Below, in pieces: positions 19,047 through 26,900 of a stretch of 64,000 bases of DNA (within the stretch, counting starts at the first letter, position 1; every line of letters starts with the position of its first letter). The notes beneath the pieces are model-generated. The model was given only the letters and a program-made list of their open reading frames with translations. It made no database searches and was not told where the DNA came from. Source of the DNA: Asanoa ferruginea (GTDB taxonomy: Bacteria > Actinomycetota > Actinomycetes > Mycobacteriales > Micromonosporaceae); assembly GCF_003387075.1 (NCBI RefSeq), contig NZ_QUMQ01000001.1, positions 2,914,001-2,978,000 of the forward strand, read 5' to 3'. The position numbers and the translations under genes are program-made.

Positions 19047-20480
19047 CTAATCAACCGCCGGCACGTCGAGTTGCGTCGTGCTGTCGTCTTCTATACGGCG
19101 GCGTAGCGAGGTGGTCGCCAGCGTTATCGCCAGGACCACCAGCAGGACCGAGACGACCACCAGGGCCAGCGCGGTCTTCTGCACCCCGCTCAGCCCGTCG
19201 CGGTTGTCGGCCACCTTGGCGAACCCGCCGATGGTGCCCTGCGAGGCGGTCGGGCCGACCGCGCCCACCGGGGTCGGCGACGGCGTGGCGGTGGCCTCCG
19301 TGGCGGTGATCCGGAAGCTCATCTGCACCTGTTTGGTGCCGTTGCCCGAGGTCAGCGTGCCGAACACGGCTCCGGACAGCGGCGCGAGGCGCTGCGCGTC
19401 GAGGGTCGCGACCAGCGGCAGCGTGGTGGTGACGGTCTGGCCACCGCCCAGCCGGCCGAGGTCGCAATGGGTGCGCTCACCGGCGGCCGCGCAACCGTTC
19501 GGCTGGGCGGCGACGGTCACTCCGGCGGGGAGCAGCACCTCGACCGCGCCGGCCGACGAGCCGTCGCCGGTGTTGCTGAGCTTGACCTCGAGGTTGGCCG
19601 GCTGGTTGGGCGAGCCGAAGGCGACCTCGGAGGCGGCCAGGCTGATCCCGGCCACCGGCGGACCGGGTGGGAACAGCACGGCGAAGCCCTGGTTGTCGCT
19701 GACCGTGCCGAGGTCGGGCCGGCCCAGCGCGCTGGCCGTGACGTCGATCGAGCCGCCCAGTGGCATCTTCCGCCAGGCGTCGCCGGCCACCCGCACCCGG
19801 ACCGAGGTGGAGAAGCGCAGACCCGGACCGACGATCCAGGAGCCGCAGACGTAGGTGCGACCGGCGGCGGGCGCACACCCCGGCGTGCCGGCGTCGGTCA
19901 CGCCAACCGGCAGCGTGTAGCGCATCGCGACCTTTTCGACGATCGAGCCGGTGTTGGCCACCATCACCCGCAGGTCGGCGCGGGTGTTGGAGTGCGACCA
20001 GTAGGACCGGCCGAGGGTGATGTCGTTGGTCCAGACCAGGGCGCCCAGCTTCGGCTTCTGCCCGGGCAGCACGGGGCCGGGCTGGCCCGGCGGCTGGATG
20101 GTCGGGCCCGGGCCGCTGGTTGGCGGGTCGGGCGGCGCCGTCGTCGGCTCCGGGTCGGCGGTCGCCTCGCCGGTCGGCTGCTCGGTCTCCGGATCGGTGG
20201 GCGGCGGCTCGGTCGTCGGCTCCTGCGTCGGCTCGACGGTCGGTTCGGCGACCGTCGGCGGCGCGTCGGGCTCGGTCGTGCCCGGGTCCGGGTCGGTGCC
20301 GGTGTCACCCGGGTCGCCACCCGGGTCGCCACCTGGGTCATATGCGACGACCACACCGGTCGGGCCGTTGGCGCCCGCTCCCATCGACGGGACCATCACA
20401 ACGAGCGCCATCACCCCGGCCGCGATCAGGCCGGCAGCGATCGCGCGCAGGAGTGCGAACGCGCGCCGTCTGCTCGACAT
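19047..20480 (-). CDS. Surface-exposed Pro/Thr-rich protein with two membrane helices
   Basis: I do not recognise a specific function for this 477-aa protein. It has an N-terminal helix (LLRAIAAGLIAAGVMALVV) that could be a signal anchor, then a long D/P/T/E-rich stretch (about residues 45-140). Two or three beta-rich repeats follow that resemble DUF11/CARDB-type domains (NTGSIVEKVAMRYTLPVGV; NTGDGSSAGAVEVLLPAGV). A C-terminal membrane helix (TALALVVVSVLLVVLAITLA) with a short charged tail ends it. There is no LPXTG motif. GGAGG (complement of 20485-20489) precedes the ATG. It is probably a cell-envelope protein. Confidence 0.75.
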   Translation of the reverse strand: MSSRRRAFALLRAIAAGLIAAGVMALVVMVPSMGAGANGPTGVVVAYDPGGDPGGDPGDTGTDPDPGTTEPDAPPTVAEPTVEPTQEPTTEPPPTDPETEQPTGEATADPEPTTAPPDPPTSGPGPTIQPPGQPGPVLPGQKPKLGALVWTNDITLGRSYWSHSNTRADLRVMVANTGSIVEKVAMRYTLPVGVTDAGTPGCAPAAGRTYVCGSWIVGPGLRFSTSVRVRVAGDAWRKMPLGGSIDVTASALGRPDLGTVSDNQGFAVLFPPGPPVAGISLAASEVAFGSPNQPANLEVKLSNTGDGSSAGAVEVLLPAGVTVAAQPNGCAAAGERTHCDLGRLGGGQTVTTTLPLVATLDAQRLAPLSGAVFGTLTSGNGTKQVQMSFRITATEATATPSPTPVGAVGPTASQGTIGGFAKVADNRDGLSGVQKTALALVVVSVLLVVLAITLATTSLRRRIEDDSTTQLDVPAVD

Positions 20481-20638
20481 GGCACCTCCGGCCTTCGTTG
20501 GGGTGCTTCATTATTCGGCGATAGTTGCTTCCTGACACCAGTTGGGTCGGAAACAAAACCGTAACTACCGCCGCTCCGCTGACCAGCGCAGACTTATCGG
20601 TCGGGACGAATAACCCGAACGGCGGTAGAGTCCCGGCC

Positions 20639-21016
20639 ATGACGGGTTACCTCGGGTCCTACGTGACGCTGGGGCTCCTGCTGGTGGCCAGCGTCTTGAT
20701 CTTCGTCGGCGCGTTCACCGCCAATCGGCTGCTCAGCCCGGCCGACCCGGCCGAGCCGGCGGGCAAGCGCCAGACCTACGAGAGCGGCGTCGACCCGGTC
20801 GGCGGCGACTGGGCCCAGGTGCAGATCCGGTATTACGTCTACGCATATCTTTATGTGCTTTTCGCGGTTGAGGCCGTTTTTCTCTTTCCGTGGGCAGTCG
20901 TGTTCGACCGGCCCGGCTTCGGCGCGACCACCGTGGTGGAAATGGCCATTTTCGTGGCGGTCCTGGCGCTCGGCATCCTCTACGCCTGGCGCAAGAAGAT
21001 CCTCAACTGGACCTAG
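20639..21016 (+). CDS. nuoA: Orphan NADH-quinone oxidoreductase subunit A
   Basis: This is a 125-aa membrane subunit of complex I with three helices (YVTLGLLLVASVLIFVGAF, YAYLYVLFAVEAVFLFPWAV, VVEMAIFVAVLALGILYAW). The conserved loop YESGVDPVGGDWAQVQIRYY is intact. No nuoB or other nuo gene follows; the next gene is folP-like on the other strand. I chose the ATG at 20639, which aligns with the family N-terminus, because the frame upstream to 20525 shows no membrane character. It shares a CTAG with the convergent folP-like gene. Confidence 0.9.
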   Translation: MTGYLGSYVTLGLLLVASVLIFVGAFTANRLLSPADPAEPAGKRQTYESGVDPVGGDWAQVQIRYYVYAYLYVLFAVEAVFLFPWAVVFDRPGFGATTVVEMAIFVAVLALGILYAWRKKILNWT

Positions 21017-21882
21017 GCGAGTCCGCGGCGGGAGACCGCCGGCGGGCGGTCGCCGCGGATCGACGACACGGTGTCGAGCACCCGGCGGGTCTCCCGCACC
21101 TGGTGCGCCCGGAACAGCCGGGCGCCGAGCCAGGCCGAGACCGCGGTCGCGGCGAGGGTGCCCTCCAGCCGCTGGTCCACCGGCAGGTCGAGGGTCTCCC
21201 CGATGAAATCCTTGTTGGACAGTGCCACCAGCACCGGCCAGCCGGTCGCCACCAGGTCGCCGAGCCGGCGGGTGAGCTCCAGCGAGTGCCGGGTGTTCTT
21301 GCCGAAGTCGTGCGCGGGGTCGACGACGATGCCGTCGCGGCGTACCCCCAGATCGGCTGCCCTCCGCGCGAGTGCGGTGATCGTCGCGACCACGTCGGCG
21401 ACCACGTCGTCGAACGCCGCCCGATGCGGGCGCGTGCGTGGCCGCAGGCCGCCCGCGTGGGTGCAGACCAGCCCGGCACCGGTCGCGGCGGCGACCTCGG
21501 CGAGGTGAGGGTCGGCGCCGGCCCAGGTGTCGTTGATCAGGTCCGCGCCGGCCGCGACCGCCTCGGTGGCGACCTCGGCCCGCCAGGTGTCGATCGAGAT
21601 CACCGTGTCGGGAAAGGCGGCGCGCACCGCGGCCACCGTCGCGACCGTGCGGGTGATCTCCTCGACCGGATCGACGTGGTCACCCGGGCCGGCCTTGACC
21701 CCGCCGATGTCGATGATGTCGGCGCCGTCCCGGACCGCGGCCTCGACCGCGCGGAGGGCGGCGTCCGCGGCATATGTGGCGCCGCGGTCGAAGAACGAGT
21801 CGGGTGTCCGGTTGACGATCGCCATCACCACGAGGTCGGTCGGGCCGAAGGTCCGCGGTCCCAGCCGCAACTCGCCCGACAT
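21013..21882 (-). CDS. Dihydropteroate synthase-like protein (FolP2 type)
   Basis: This is a 289-aa TIM-barrel protein of the DHPS family, which in FolP1 joins p-aminobenzoate to dihydropterin pyrophosphate. It has MAIVNRTPDSFFDRG where FolP1 enzymes have a GILNVTPDSF-type motif, and DIGGVKAGPG where they have an IGGESTRPG-type motif. These are traits of the actinobacterial FolP2 group, reported for mycobacteria to lack DHPS activity. The ATG at 21882 is chosen for the GAGGAGAG (complement of 21886-21893) just upstream. It lies next to the DivIVA/tag genes, as Rv1207 does in mycobacteria. Confidence 0.85.
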   Translation of the reverse strand: MSGELRLGPRTFGPTDLVVMAIVNRTPDSFFDRGATYAADAALRAVEAAVRDGADIIDIGGVKAGPGDHVDPVEEITRTVATVAAVRAAFPDTVISIDTWRAEVATEAVAAGADLINDTWAGADPHLAEVAAATGAGLVCTHAGGLRPRTRPHRAAFDDVVADVVATITALARRAADLGVRRDGIVVDPAHDFGKNTRHSLELTRRLGDLVATGWPVLVALSNKDFIGETLDLPVDQRLEGTLAATAVSAWLGARLFRAHQVRETRRVLDTVSSIRGDRPPAVSRRGLA

Positions 21883-22009
21883 GCGCTCTCCTCGTGTCGC
21901 CATGGGTCCTCCGGCCGCCGTAGGACGTCCGGCTTGATCCTTGCCCGCGAAGGTGGACGACGGGGTGGCGGGGTCGACCCTCCCGGCCCGACATGCCACG
22001 ATCGGGCGT

Positions 22010-23203
22010 ATGGGTCAGCTACTCCTTATTGTGGTCGTGGCGGTCACCGTCGCGGCGGTCGTGTTCGGCGTGACCGTGTTGGTCAGCGGGCGCGACGCCG
22101 GGCTGCAGCCCGCCGAGCCCGACGGGCGGGCGTTGCCGCTGCCTACGACCCGGCCACTGCAGGAGACCGACCTCGGCGAGGTGCGCTTCGACCTGGCCAC
22201 CCGCGGTTACCGGATGGCACAGGTCGACCAGGCGATGCGCCGAGCCGCCTACGACATCGGTTACAAGGACGAGCTGATCGGGGTGCTCGAGGCCGAGGTC
22301 AACGCGTTGCGCGAGGGCCGGGTGCTCGATGCCGACGCGCTGCGCCGGGCCCGCGAGGCGGCACAGGCCCCCGCCACGCCGCCGGCGGTGGCGACCGAGC
22401 CGGCCAAGCGAGGGTGGACCGAGTTCACCCGCCCGGCTGAAGATGACGAAATCGCGACCGAGCCGGAGGCGGCCGAAGCGGCCCCGACCAGCACCGGCGA
22501 GCCCGCTGCCGACCCTGCCGCCGAGCCCGTGACCGCGCCGGCCGCCGACGTGGATTCGTCGGTCGAGAGCGCGGCCGCGCCGGTCGAGGCGGAGCCCTTG
22601 GAGCCGGCCGCCGACGACCGCGCCCCCGAGACCGCGGGCGCGGACAAGGCTGCTCAGCGGGCCGCTGCCGACCGGTCCGACGCGGACCAGCCGACCGCGG
22701 ACCCGCAGCTCGGTGACCGTGCCTCTGCCGACTCGCAGCTCGGTGATCGCGGCTCTGCCGACGCGCAGCTCGGTGACCGTGCCTCTGCCGACTCGCAGCT
22801 CGGTGACCGCGGCTCTGCCGACCCGCAGTTCGGTGATCGCGGCTCTGCTGACCAGCCGCTCGGTGACCGCGGCTCTGCCGACCAGCCGCTCGGCCACCAG
22901 GCGCCCGCCGGCCAAGCGGCCGCTGGTCAGCCGGCCACCGAGGGCGCAGGCAGCGCGGATCCGGCCAGCGCCGAGGCCCTCCAGCCGGCGGAGGAGGCGG
23001 TCGCGCCGGTCAAGGCGCGCACGCCCGCGCGGCGCACCGCAACCCGGACATCTCGCCCGACCAAGCGCGCCACGGCGGCGGCCGACCAGGGCGATGTGGG
23101 TGCTTCCGCAGAAGACGCTGATTCCGCCAAACAGCTCGACGAGGCCGAAACCTCCGCGGTCGTCGCGACGCCGACGGAAGACGCGGGGTCGGCGCGCCGA
23201 TGA
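22010..23203 (+). CDS. DivIVA-domain membrane protein with 10-aa tandem repeats
   Basis: This 397-aa protein has an N-terminal membrane helix (LLLIVVVAVTVAAVVFGVTVLV), then a short DivIVA-like segment (VRFDLATRGYRMAQVDQAMRRAAYDI with a following coiled coil, about residues 58-115), and a long acidic Ala/Glu/Pro-rich tail. The tail contains seven tandem copies of a D-x-Q-L-G-D-R-x-S-A unit (about 231-300). It is the counterpart of Rv1209. It is probably a division or polar-growth related membrane adaptor. The ATG at 22010 is the first start before the helix. It overlaps the next gene by ATGA. Confidence 0.8.
   Translation: MGQLLLIVVVAVTVAAVVFGVTVLVSGRDAGLQPAEPDGRALPLPTTRPLQETDLGEVRFDLATRGYRMAQVDQAMRRAAYDIGYKDELIGVLEAEVNALREGRVLDADALRRAREAAQAPATPPAVATEPAKRGWTEFTRPAEDDEIATEPEAAEAAPTSTGEPAADPAAEPVTAPAADVDSSVESAAAPVEAEPLEPAADDRAPETAGADKAAQRAAADRSDADQPTADPQLGDRASADSQLGDRGSADAQLGDRASADSQLGDRGSADPQFGDRGSADQPLGDRGSADQPLGHQAPAGQAAAGQPATEGAGSADPASAEALQPAEEAVAPVKARTPARRTATRTSRPTKRATAAADQGDVGASAEDADSAKQLDEAETSAVVATPTEDAGSARR
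22700..22909 (+). repeat. 30-bp tandem repeat, 7 units, inside the DivIVA-domain gene
   Basis: The unit is GAC-xCx-CAG-CTC-GGT-GAC-CGT/CGC-GCC/GGC-TCT-GCC, coding for ten residues, and it is repeated seven times in frame; the last copy is degenerate. Third-base variants alternate (GACCGTGCC versus GATCGCGGC), which suggests duplication of a two-unit block. The array should be prone to length change between strains. Confidence 0.92.
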
Positions 23204-23685
23204 GCGAGGAAGACCTGCGCGAGGCCGCCCAGCCCGGCGCCGGAGAGGTCACCGCGACGGTCATCATCAAGGCACCCGCCAAGCAGGTGTACGAGGCCTT
23301 CACCGCCTGGCGCCGGCAGGGCGAGTGGATCCCGTTCACCACGGTCCGGGTGGTCTCCGGCGACGGCGGCGAGGGCACCGTGATCGAGGCGGTCACCGCG
23401 CTCGGCCCGGCCGTCCTCCGCGACGAGTTCCGGGTGGCCCGGCTCGACCCGCCCTACGAGGTGCGGGTCATCCACCAGGGCAAGCTGCTGCGCGGCCCGG
23501 GCGTGCTGCGCTGCACCCCGATGGGCACCGACCGCACGCAGGTGGTCTGGCACGAGTGGTTCCACCTGCCCGGTGGCGCCGCCGGCCGGGTCGCCTGGCC
23601 GCTGCTCTGGCCGGGTTCGAAGCTGAGCCTGACCCAGGCCCTGAAGCGCTTCGCCCGGCTGGTCGAGGCGGGCCGGCTGCCCTGA
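23200..23685 (+). CDS. SRPBCC (START/polyketide cyclase-like) protein
   Basis: This 161-aa cytosolic protein has the helix-grip fold of the SRPBCC superfamily. It begins with a strand typical of the family (VTATVIIKAPAKQVYEAFTAW) and ends in a long C-terminal helix (TQALKRFARLVEAG). The fold binds hydrophobic ligands; the ligand here is unknown. It starts within the stop of the DivIVA-domain gene (ATGA) and precedes tag by 34 nt, so the three genes are likely co-transcribed. Confidence 0.8.
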   Translation: MSEEDLREAAQPGAGEVTATVIIKAPAKQVYEAFTAWRRQGEWIPFTTVRVVSGDGGEGTVIEAVTALGPAVLRDEFRVARLDPPYEVRVIHQGKLLRGPGVLRCTPMGTDRTQVVWHEWFHLPGGAAGRVAWPLLWPGSKLSLTQALKRFARLVEAGRLP

Positions 23686-23719
23686 GATTTCGTCGTACCC
23701 CACTCATAGGGTTTCGCTC

Positions 23720-24289
23720 GTGACAGACCTCGTGATCGGCGCCGACGGCAAGGCGCGCTGCCCGTGGGGCAGCAGTCCCGACTACCTCGACTACCACGAC
23801 GCCGAGTGGGGCCAGCCGCTGCGCGGCGACGATCACCTCTACGAGCGGATGACGCTGGAGGCGTTCCAGTCGGGCCTGTCCTGGCTGACCATCCTGCGCA
23901 AACGGGAAAACTTCCGGAAGGCGTTCGGGCGGTTCAAGATCAAAACCATCGCGGCCTACGACGACAGCGACGTCGCCCGCCTGATGGCCGACACCGGCAT
24001 CGTCCGCAACCGGCAGAAGGTCGACGCGGCGATCAGCAACGCCCGCGCCGCGCTCTCGGTCGAGGGCGGGCTGAGCAAGCTGCTGTGGTCCTACGCGCCG
24101 CCGCCGCGGCCACACCGACCGCGCTCGGGCGCCGAGGTCCCGGCCACCACGCCCGAGTCCACGGCCATGGCCAAAGACCTCAAGAAACGCGGCTTCCGCT
24201 TCGTCGGCCCGACGACGGCCTACGCGCTGATGCAGGCCACCGGCATGGTCGACGACCACTTGGAGGGCTGCCACGTGCCGCCGCACTGA
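23720..24289 (+). CDS. tag: 3-methyladenine DNA glycosylase I
   Basis: This 189-aa base-excision repair enzyme removes 3-methyladenine from alkylated DNA. Family features are all visible: CPWG with YHDAEWG near the N-terminus, LEAFQSGLSWLTILRKRENFR, and the C-terminal zinc site (DDHLEGCHVPPH) that works with the N-terminal cysteine. It uses a GTG start at 23720. The position after DivIVA and SRPBCC genes parallels Rv1210 in mycobacteria. Confidence 0.93.
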   Translation: MTDLVIGADGKARCPWGSSPDYLDYHDAEWGQPLRGDDHLYERMTLEAFQSGLSWLTILRKRENFRKAFGRFKIKTIAAYDDSDVARLMADTGIVRNRQKVDAAISNARAALSVEGGLSKLLWSYAPPPRPHRPRSGAEVPATTPESTAMAKDLKKRGFRFVGPTTAYALMQATGMVDDHLEGCHVPPH

Positions 24290-24311
24290 CCAGCCGACCC
24301 GCTGTGATGGG

Positions 24312-24893
24312 ATGGTTCGCATGGCACAGTGGGCGGTCGTCATCCCCGAGGCTCGGCTGGCGGCCGAGCGGCTCTTCCACCACGAAACGCTGGAACTCAC
24401 CGACGTGGGCGACGCCCCTCGCCCACTCGCGGGCGACGAGGTTCTGGTCATCGCGGAGGCGCAACCGCCGCAGATCGTCGCGCTGGGCCGGGTCGCCTCG
24501 GCCGCCGGCCGCGCCGACGACGACCCCGACAACGCCGACGTGGCAACGCCCGGCCCGGTCGTGGTCACCTACACGCGGCGATTCTTCGACGACCCCGCCG
24601 CGGCCGCCGAGCTGACCCCGGCGGGCCCGGTCACACCGCTCGACAGCAACACCTTCGCGACCCTGACCGCCCGCGTAGCCCCCGCCGTCGACAACCGCAC
24701 CTGGCTGGTCAGCCTCGACCTGCCGATCGAAGCCCCCAACCCGGCCGAGGCGGTCCGCCTCTTCTGGTCCTACGTGATGGACCTTGGCCCGCGCGAGCTG
24801 CCCACCTATGTCTCACCGTCTGACGACGAGCTGGCGATGCAGGCCTTCGTCCTCGGCGAGGAAGCCAACCAGGACCCGGAAGAAGAGGACTAG
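24312..24893 (+). CDS. Conserved protein of unknown function, PUA/EVE-like N-terminus
   Basis: This is a soluble, acidic protein of 193 aa (190 if it starts at the second ATG, 24321). The N-terminal half (MAQWAVVIPE, then GDEVLVIAEAQPPQIVALGRV) resembles a PUA/EVE/ASCH-type beta barrel in layout, which would suggest RNA or modified-base binding, but this is only a pattern impression. The C-terminal half has FWSYVMDLGPRELPTYV. It follows tag by 22 nt and may belong to the same transcript. Confidence 0.6.
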   Translation: MVRMAQWAVVIPEARLAAERLFHHETLELTDVGDAPRPLAGDEVLVIAEAQPPQIVALGRVASAAGRADDDPDNADVATPGPVVVTYTRRFFDDPAAAAELTPAGPVTPLDSNTFATLTARVAPAVDNRTWLVSLDLPIEAPNPAEAVRLFWSYVMDLGPRELPTYVSPSDDELAMQAFVLGEEANQDPEEED

Positions 24894-24917
24894 GGCGCGT
24901 CCCGGATCAATGATTCG

Positions 24918-24953
24918 AGCACCTGTCGGTGCTACCCGCGAACCCTAGGTTCG
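24918..24953 (+). terminator. Two adjacent hairpins after the 24312-24893 gene
   Basis: AGCACC-TGTC-GGTGCT (24918-24933) is followed at once by CGAACC-CTA-GGTTCG (24939-24953). Together they lie 24 nt after the stop and form a likely end of the DivIVA-SRPBCC-tag transcript. Confidence 0.5.
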
Positions 24954-25287
24954 GCGGTTCCGTGGCCTATGAGCAGGCTGACGGCTACGGGCTGGCGACC
25001 GCCCACGTGGCTGGTCGGCACGTCCATGGGCGCCGCATGGTCACCGGCGGGCAGCCCGCGCCGCCGCAGACGCGGCCCAGCGGCGGCAGTGCCCGGGCCC
25101 GTCTGATAACCGGCCGCGTGCGGACGGCGGCCGGGTCGCGTCACTGTCAAACGCCCGCACCGCGTGCTGGTCGACAAGGCCTACTCATCCCTGACGATCG
25201 TTTCGACAAGGTCCGCGCCATTTAGATTGCATAATCGAAGGCACTTGCGGGGCAGATTTCCCGCTGTGGATCGGGGATAATTGATGC
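24954..25287 (+). other. Gene-poor stretch with possible IS5-type transposase remnant and a promoter
   Basis: No intact gene is seen here. In the frame through 25131-25190 the translation reads PGRVTVKRPHRVLVDKAYSS, which resembles the DKAYSS segment of IS5-family transposases, and RFDK occurs shortly afterwards in another frame (about 25199-25210). There are no terminal inverted repeats or target duplication that I can find. GATAAT (25276-25281) precedes the next start by 6 nt. Base composition drops relative to the neighbours. Confidence 0.35.
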
Positions 25288-26259
25288 ATGCGGCAGCTCC
25301 AGTTCTTCACTACGAAAGAGCTAGCTGCCATGCGCGATCGCACTGCGGCGCGCAATTATTCGGCTGCGGGTGAAGAGTTTCGTCGAGAGCATCAGCGCCA
25401 TCGCGCCTGGGGGTTGACCCGACGGCACGCCGAGCGTCTGCGCCGTGCCGCTGACCGCGACTCCCGCCCTCCGGCTGCCGGCGGAAACTCTCCAGAGGCT
25501 GGCTACCCGGCAGCTAACCGCGCGGTGCGACCGACCACGGGCCCAGACGTAACGGCAGGTCAGCACCACTCGGGCGGTGCGGCGCCGGCGAACGCATCGT
25601 CGAAGCTTGCCGCGGAGGCGTCGACCGGGCCCGCCGGAGTTGCGCAGTCGCGGCCAGCGGGATATGCGCCGACGTCCCTGGCCGAGGCCACCGCGGGGCA
25701 GCCGGCGGCAGAGGCGTCGACCGGGCCCGGGGGAGTTGCGCTTCCGCATCCACCAAAGAGCAAAACTAAGCTGGCAAGGGATTATCGCAATTGGCCGCGA
25801 TGGCGTCGATCAACCGACCAAAGACGCCTTCTCGCGCGCGGCGAGAAATGTGCCGTCGAGGCCCAGCAAAAGAGGTTCCGGCGTTCTCAACAAGATATCT
25901 ACTATCGCGCCCGACCGGGAGCGCACCTTCGCGGCCCACCGGATGAGGACGGTCAAGGCCGGCCCTGCTACGACCGACCGCATCGCCGGCAGGCGCCGGT
26001 CCGGGGCGACACCTCGGGCACTCCAAGCCCGCCCCGGGCGCGTGATCCTTGTTGGCCACCCGACGAAAGGTCGCGGCTCGACCATCCGGCGCAGAGCGAC
26101 GGACCTAGCGGCCTTCGAAGGTTGGCTTGCGCTTTTCGACGAAGGCGACCGTGGCGTTGCGGTGGTCGGCGGTGGCGCCCGCGATGGTCTGGGCCTGGGC
26201 CTCCGCGGCCAGCGCGTCGTTCAGCGTGCCCGCGTCGCCGACTGAGAGTTCGCGCTTGA
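25288..26259 (+). CDS. Hypothetical protein, lower-GC, 3' end doubtful
   Basis: I recognise no domain. The first 60 residues look like a folded basic segment (MRQLQFFTTKELAAMRDRTA, then HRAWGLTRRHAERLRR). The rest is low-complexity and contains two copies of AEASTGPxGVA. After about 25770 the frame becomes basic and irregular, and its last 155 bases run antisense into the enoyl-CoA hydratase gene, so the real product may end earlier or be frameshifted. Codons are less GC-biased than those of its neighbours. GATAAT six bases upstream suggests a leaderless mRNA. The gene probably belongs to an inserted segment. Confidence 0.45.
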   Translation: MRQLQFFTTKELAAMRDRTAARNYSAAGEEFRREHQRHRAWGLTRRHAERLRRAADRDSRPPAAGGNSPEAGYPAANRAVRPTTGPDVTAGQHHSGGAAPANASSKLAAEASTGPAGVAQSRPAGYAPTSLAEATAGQPAAEASTGPGGVALPHPPKSKTKLARDYRNWPRWRRSTDQRRLLARGEKCAVEAQQKRFRRSQQDIYYRARPGAHLRGPPDEDGQGRPCYDRPHRRQAPVRGDTSGTPSPPRARDPCWPPDERSRLDHPAQSDGPSGLRRLACAFRRRRPWRCGGRRWRPRWSGPGPPRPARRSACPRRRLRVRA

Positions 26260-26896
26260 TCGCGCCGTAGGCCACCGTCGGGCCTGCCGCCAGTCGGGCC
26301 GCCAGGGCCTGTGCGGCCGGCAGCACGTCGGCGTCGGCCTCGACTACCCGGGTCAGGAGGCCCAGCCGCTCGGCCGCCTCGGCCTTGACCGGCTCGGCCA
26401 GCATCAGCAGCTCGATCGCCTTCGCGTGGCCGACCAGGCGGGGCAGCGACCAGGACAGGCCGGTGTCAGCCGCCAGGCCTACGTTGGCGAACGCCATCAG
26501 GAACGAGGTGCTCGGGCCGCCGATCCGGAAGTCGGCCAGCAGCGCCAGGCCGGCGCCGGCGCCGGCGGCCATTCCGCCGACCGCGGCGATCACCGGCTTG
26601 GGCATGCTGCCCAGCTTGGAGGCGATCGGGTTGTAGTGGCGGCGGACCGTGTCTAGCGAGTCTGACGTGCCGGACTCGAGGACGGTGACGTGCTCGCGCA
26701 GGTCTTGCCCGGCGCAGAATGCCCGGCCCGCGCCGGCCAGCACGACCGCGCGGCAGGAGCGGTCGGTCTCCAGCGCTGCCAGGGCGTCGCGGAGCGCCTC
26801 CTTCAGCGGCACGTCGAGCGCGTTCATCGCCTCGGGCCGGTTGAGCGTCAGCGTCACCACGGCGTCGGTGCGGTCGACCAGCAGCACGTCACTCAC
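26105..26896 (-). CDS. Enoyl-CoA hydratase/isomerase family protein
   Basis: This 263-aa crotonase-fold enzyme has oxyanion-hole segments FCAGQDLREH and VGGMAAGAGAGLALLADFRI. One catalytic glutamate position is replaced around FANVGLAADTGLSW, where Asp occurs. This resembles PaaG-type 1,2-epoxyphenylacetyl-CoA isomerases, which use Asp. Linkage to a PaaX regulator supports a phenylacetate-like or aromatic acyl-CoA role, but no other paa gene is present. It starts 4 nt after the paaX-like gene and is in the same operon. Confidence 0.85.
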   Translation of the reverse strand: MSDVLLVDRTDAVVTLTLNRPEAMNALDVPLKEALRDALAALETDRSCRAVVLAGAGRAFCAGQDLREHVTVLESGTSDSLDTVRRHYNPIASKLGSMPKPVIAAVGGMAAGAGAGLALLADFRIGGPSTSFLMAFANVGLAADTGLSWSLPRLVGHAKAIELLMLAEPVKAEAAERLGLLTRVVEADADVLPAAQALAARLAAGPTVAYGAIKRELSVGDAGTLNDALAAEAQAQTIAGATADHRNATVAFVEKRKPTFEGR

Positions 26897-26900
26897 GTCT

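Noticed and set aside
24929-25225. 98-codon open frame in the gap after the 24312 gene
   Set aside because: No ribosome site, biased Arg/Gly/Pro translation and an overlap with the terminator hairpins. The transposase-like trace is in a different frame.
25766-26085. Minus-strand frames of about 90-97 codons opposite the 25288 gene
   Set aside because: Some codons look plausible, but there are no recognisable motifs and no start signal. They were kept in mind only because the plus-strand frame is itself weak here.
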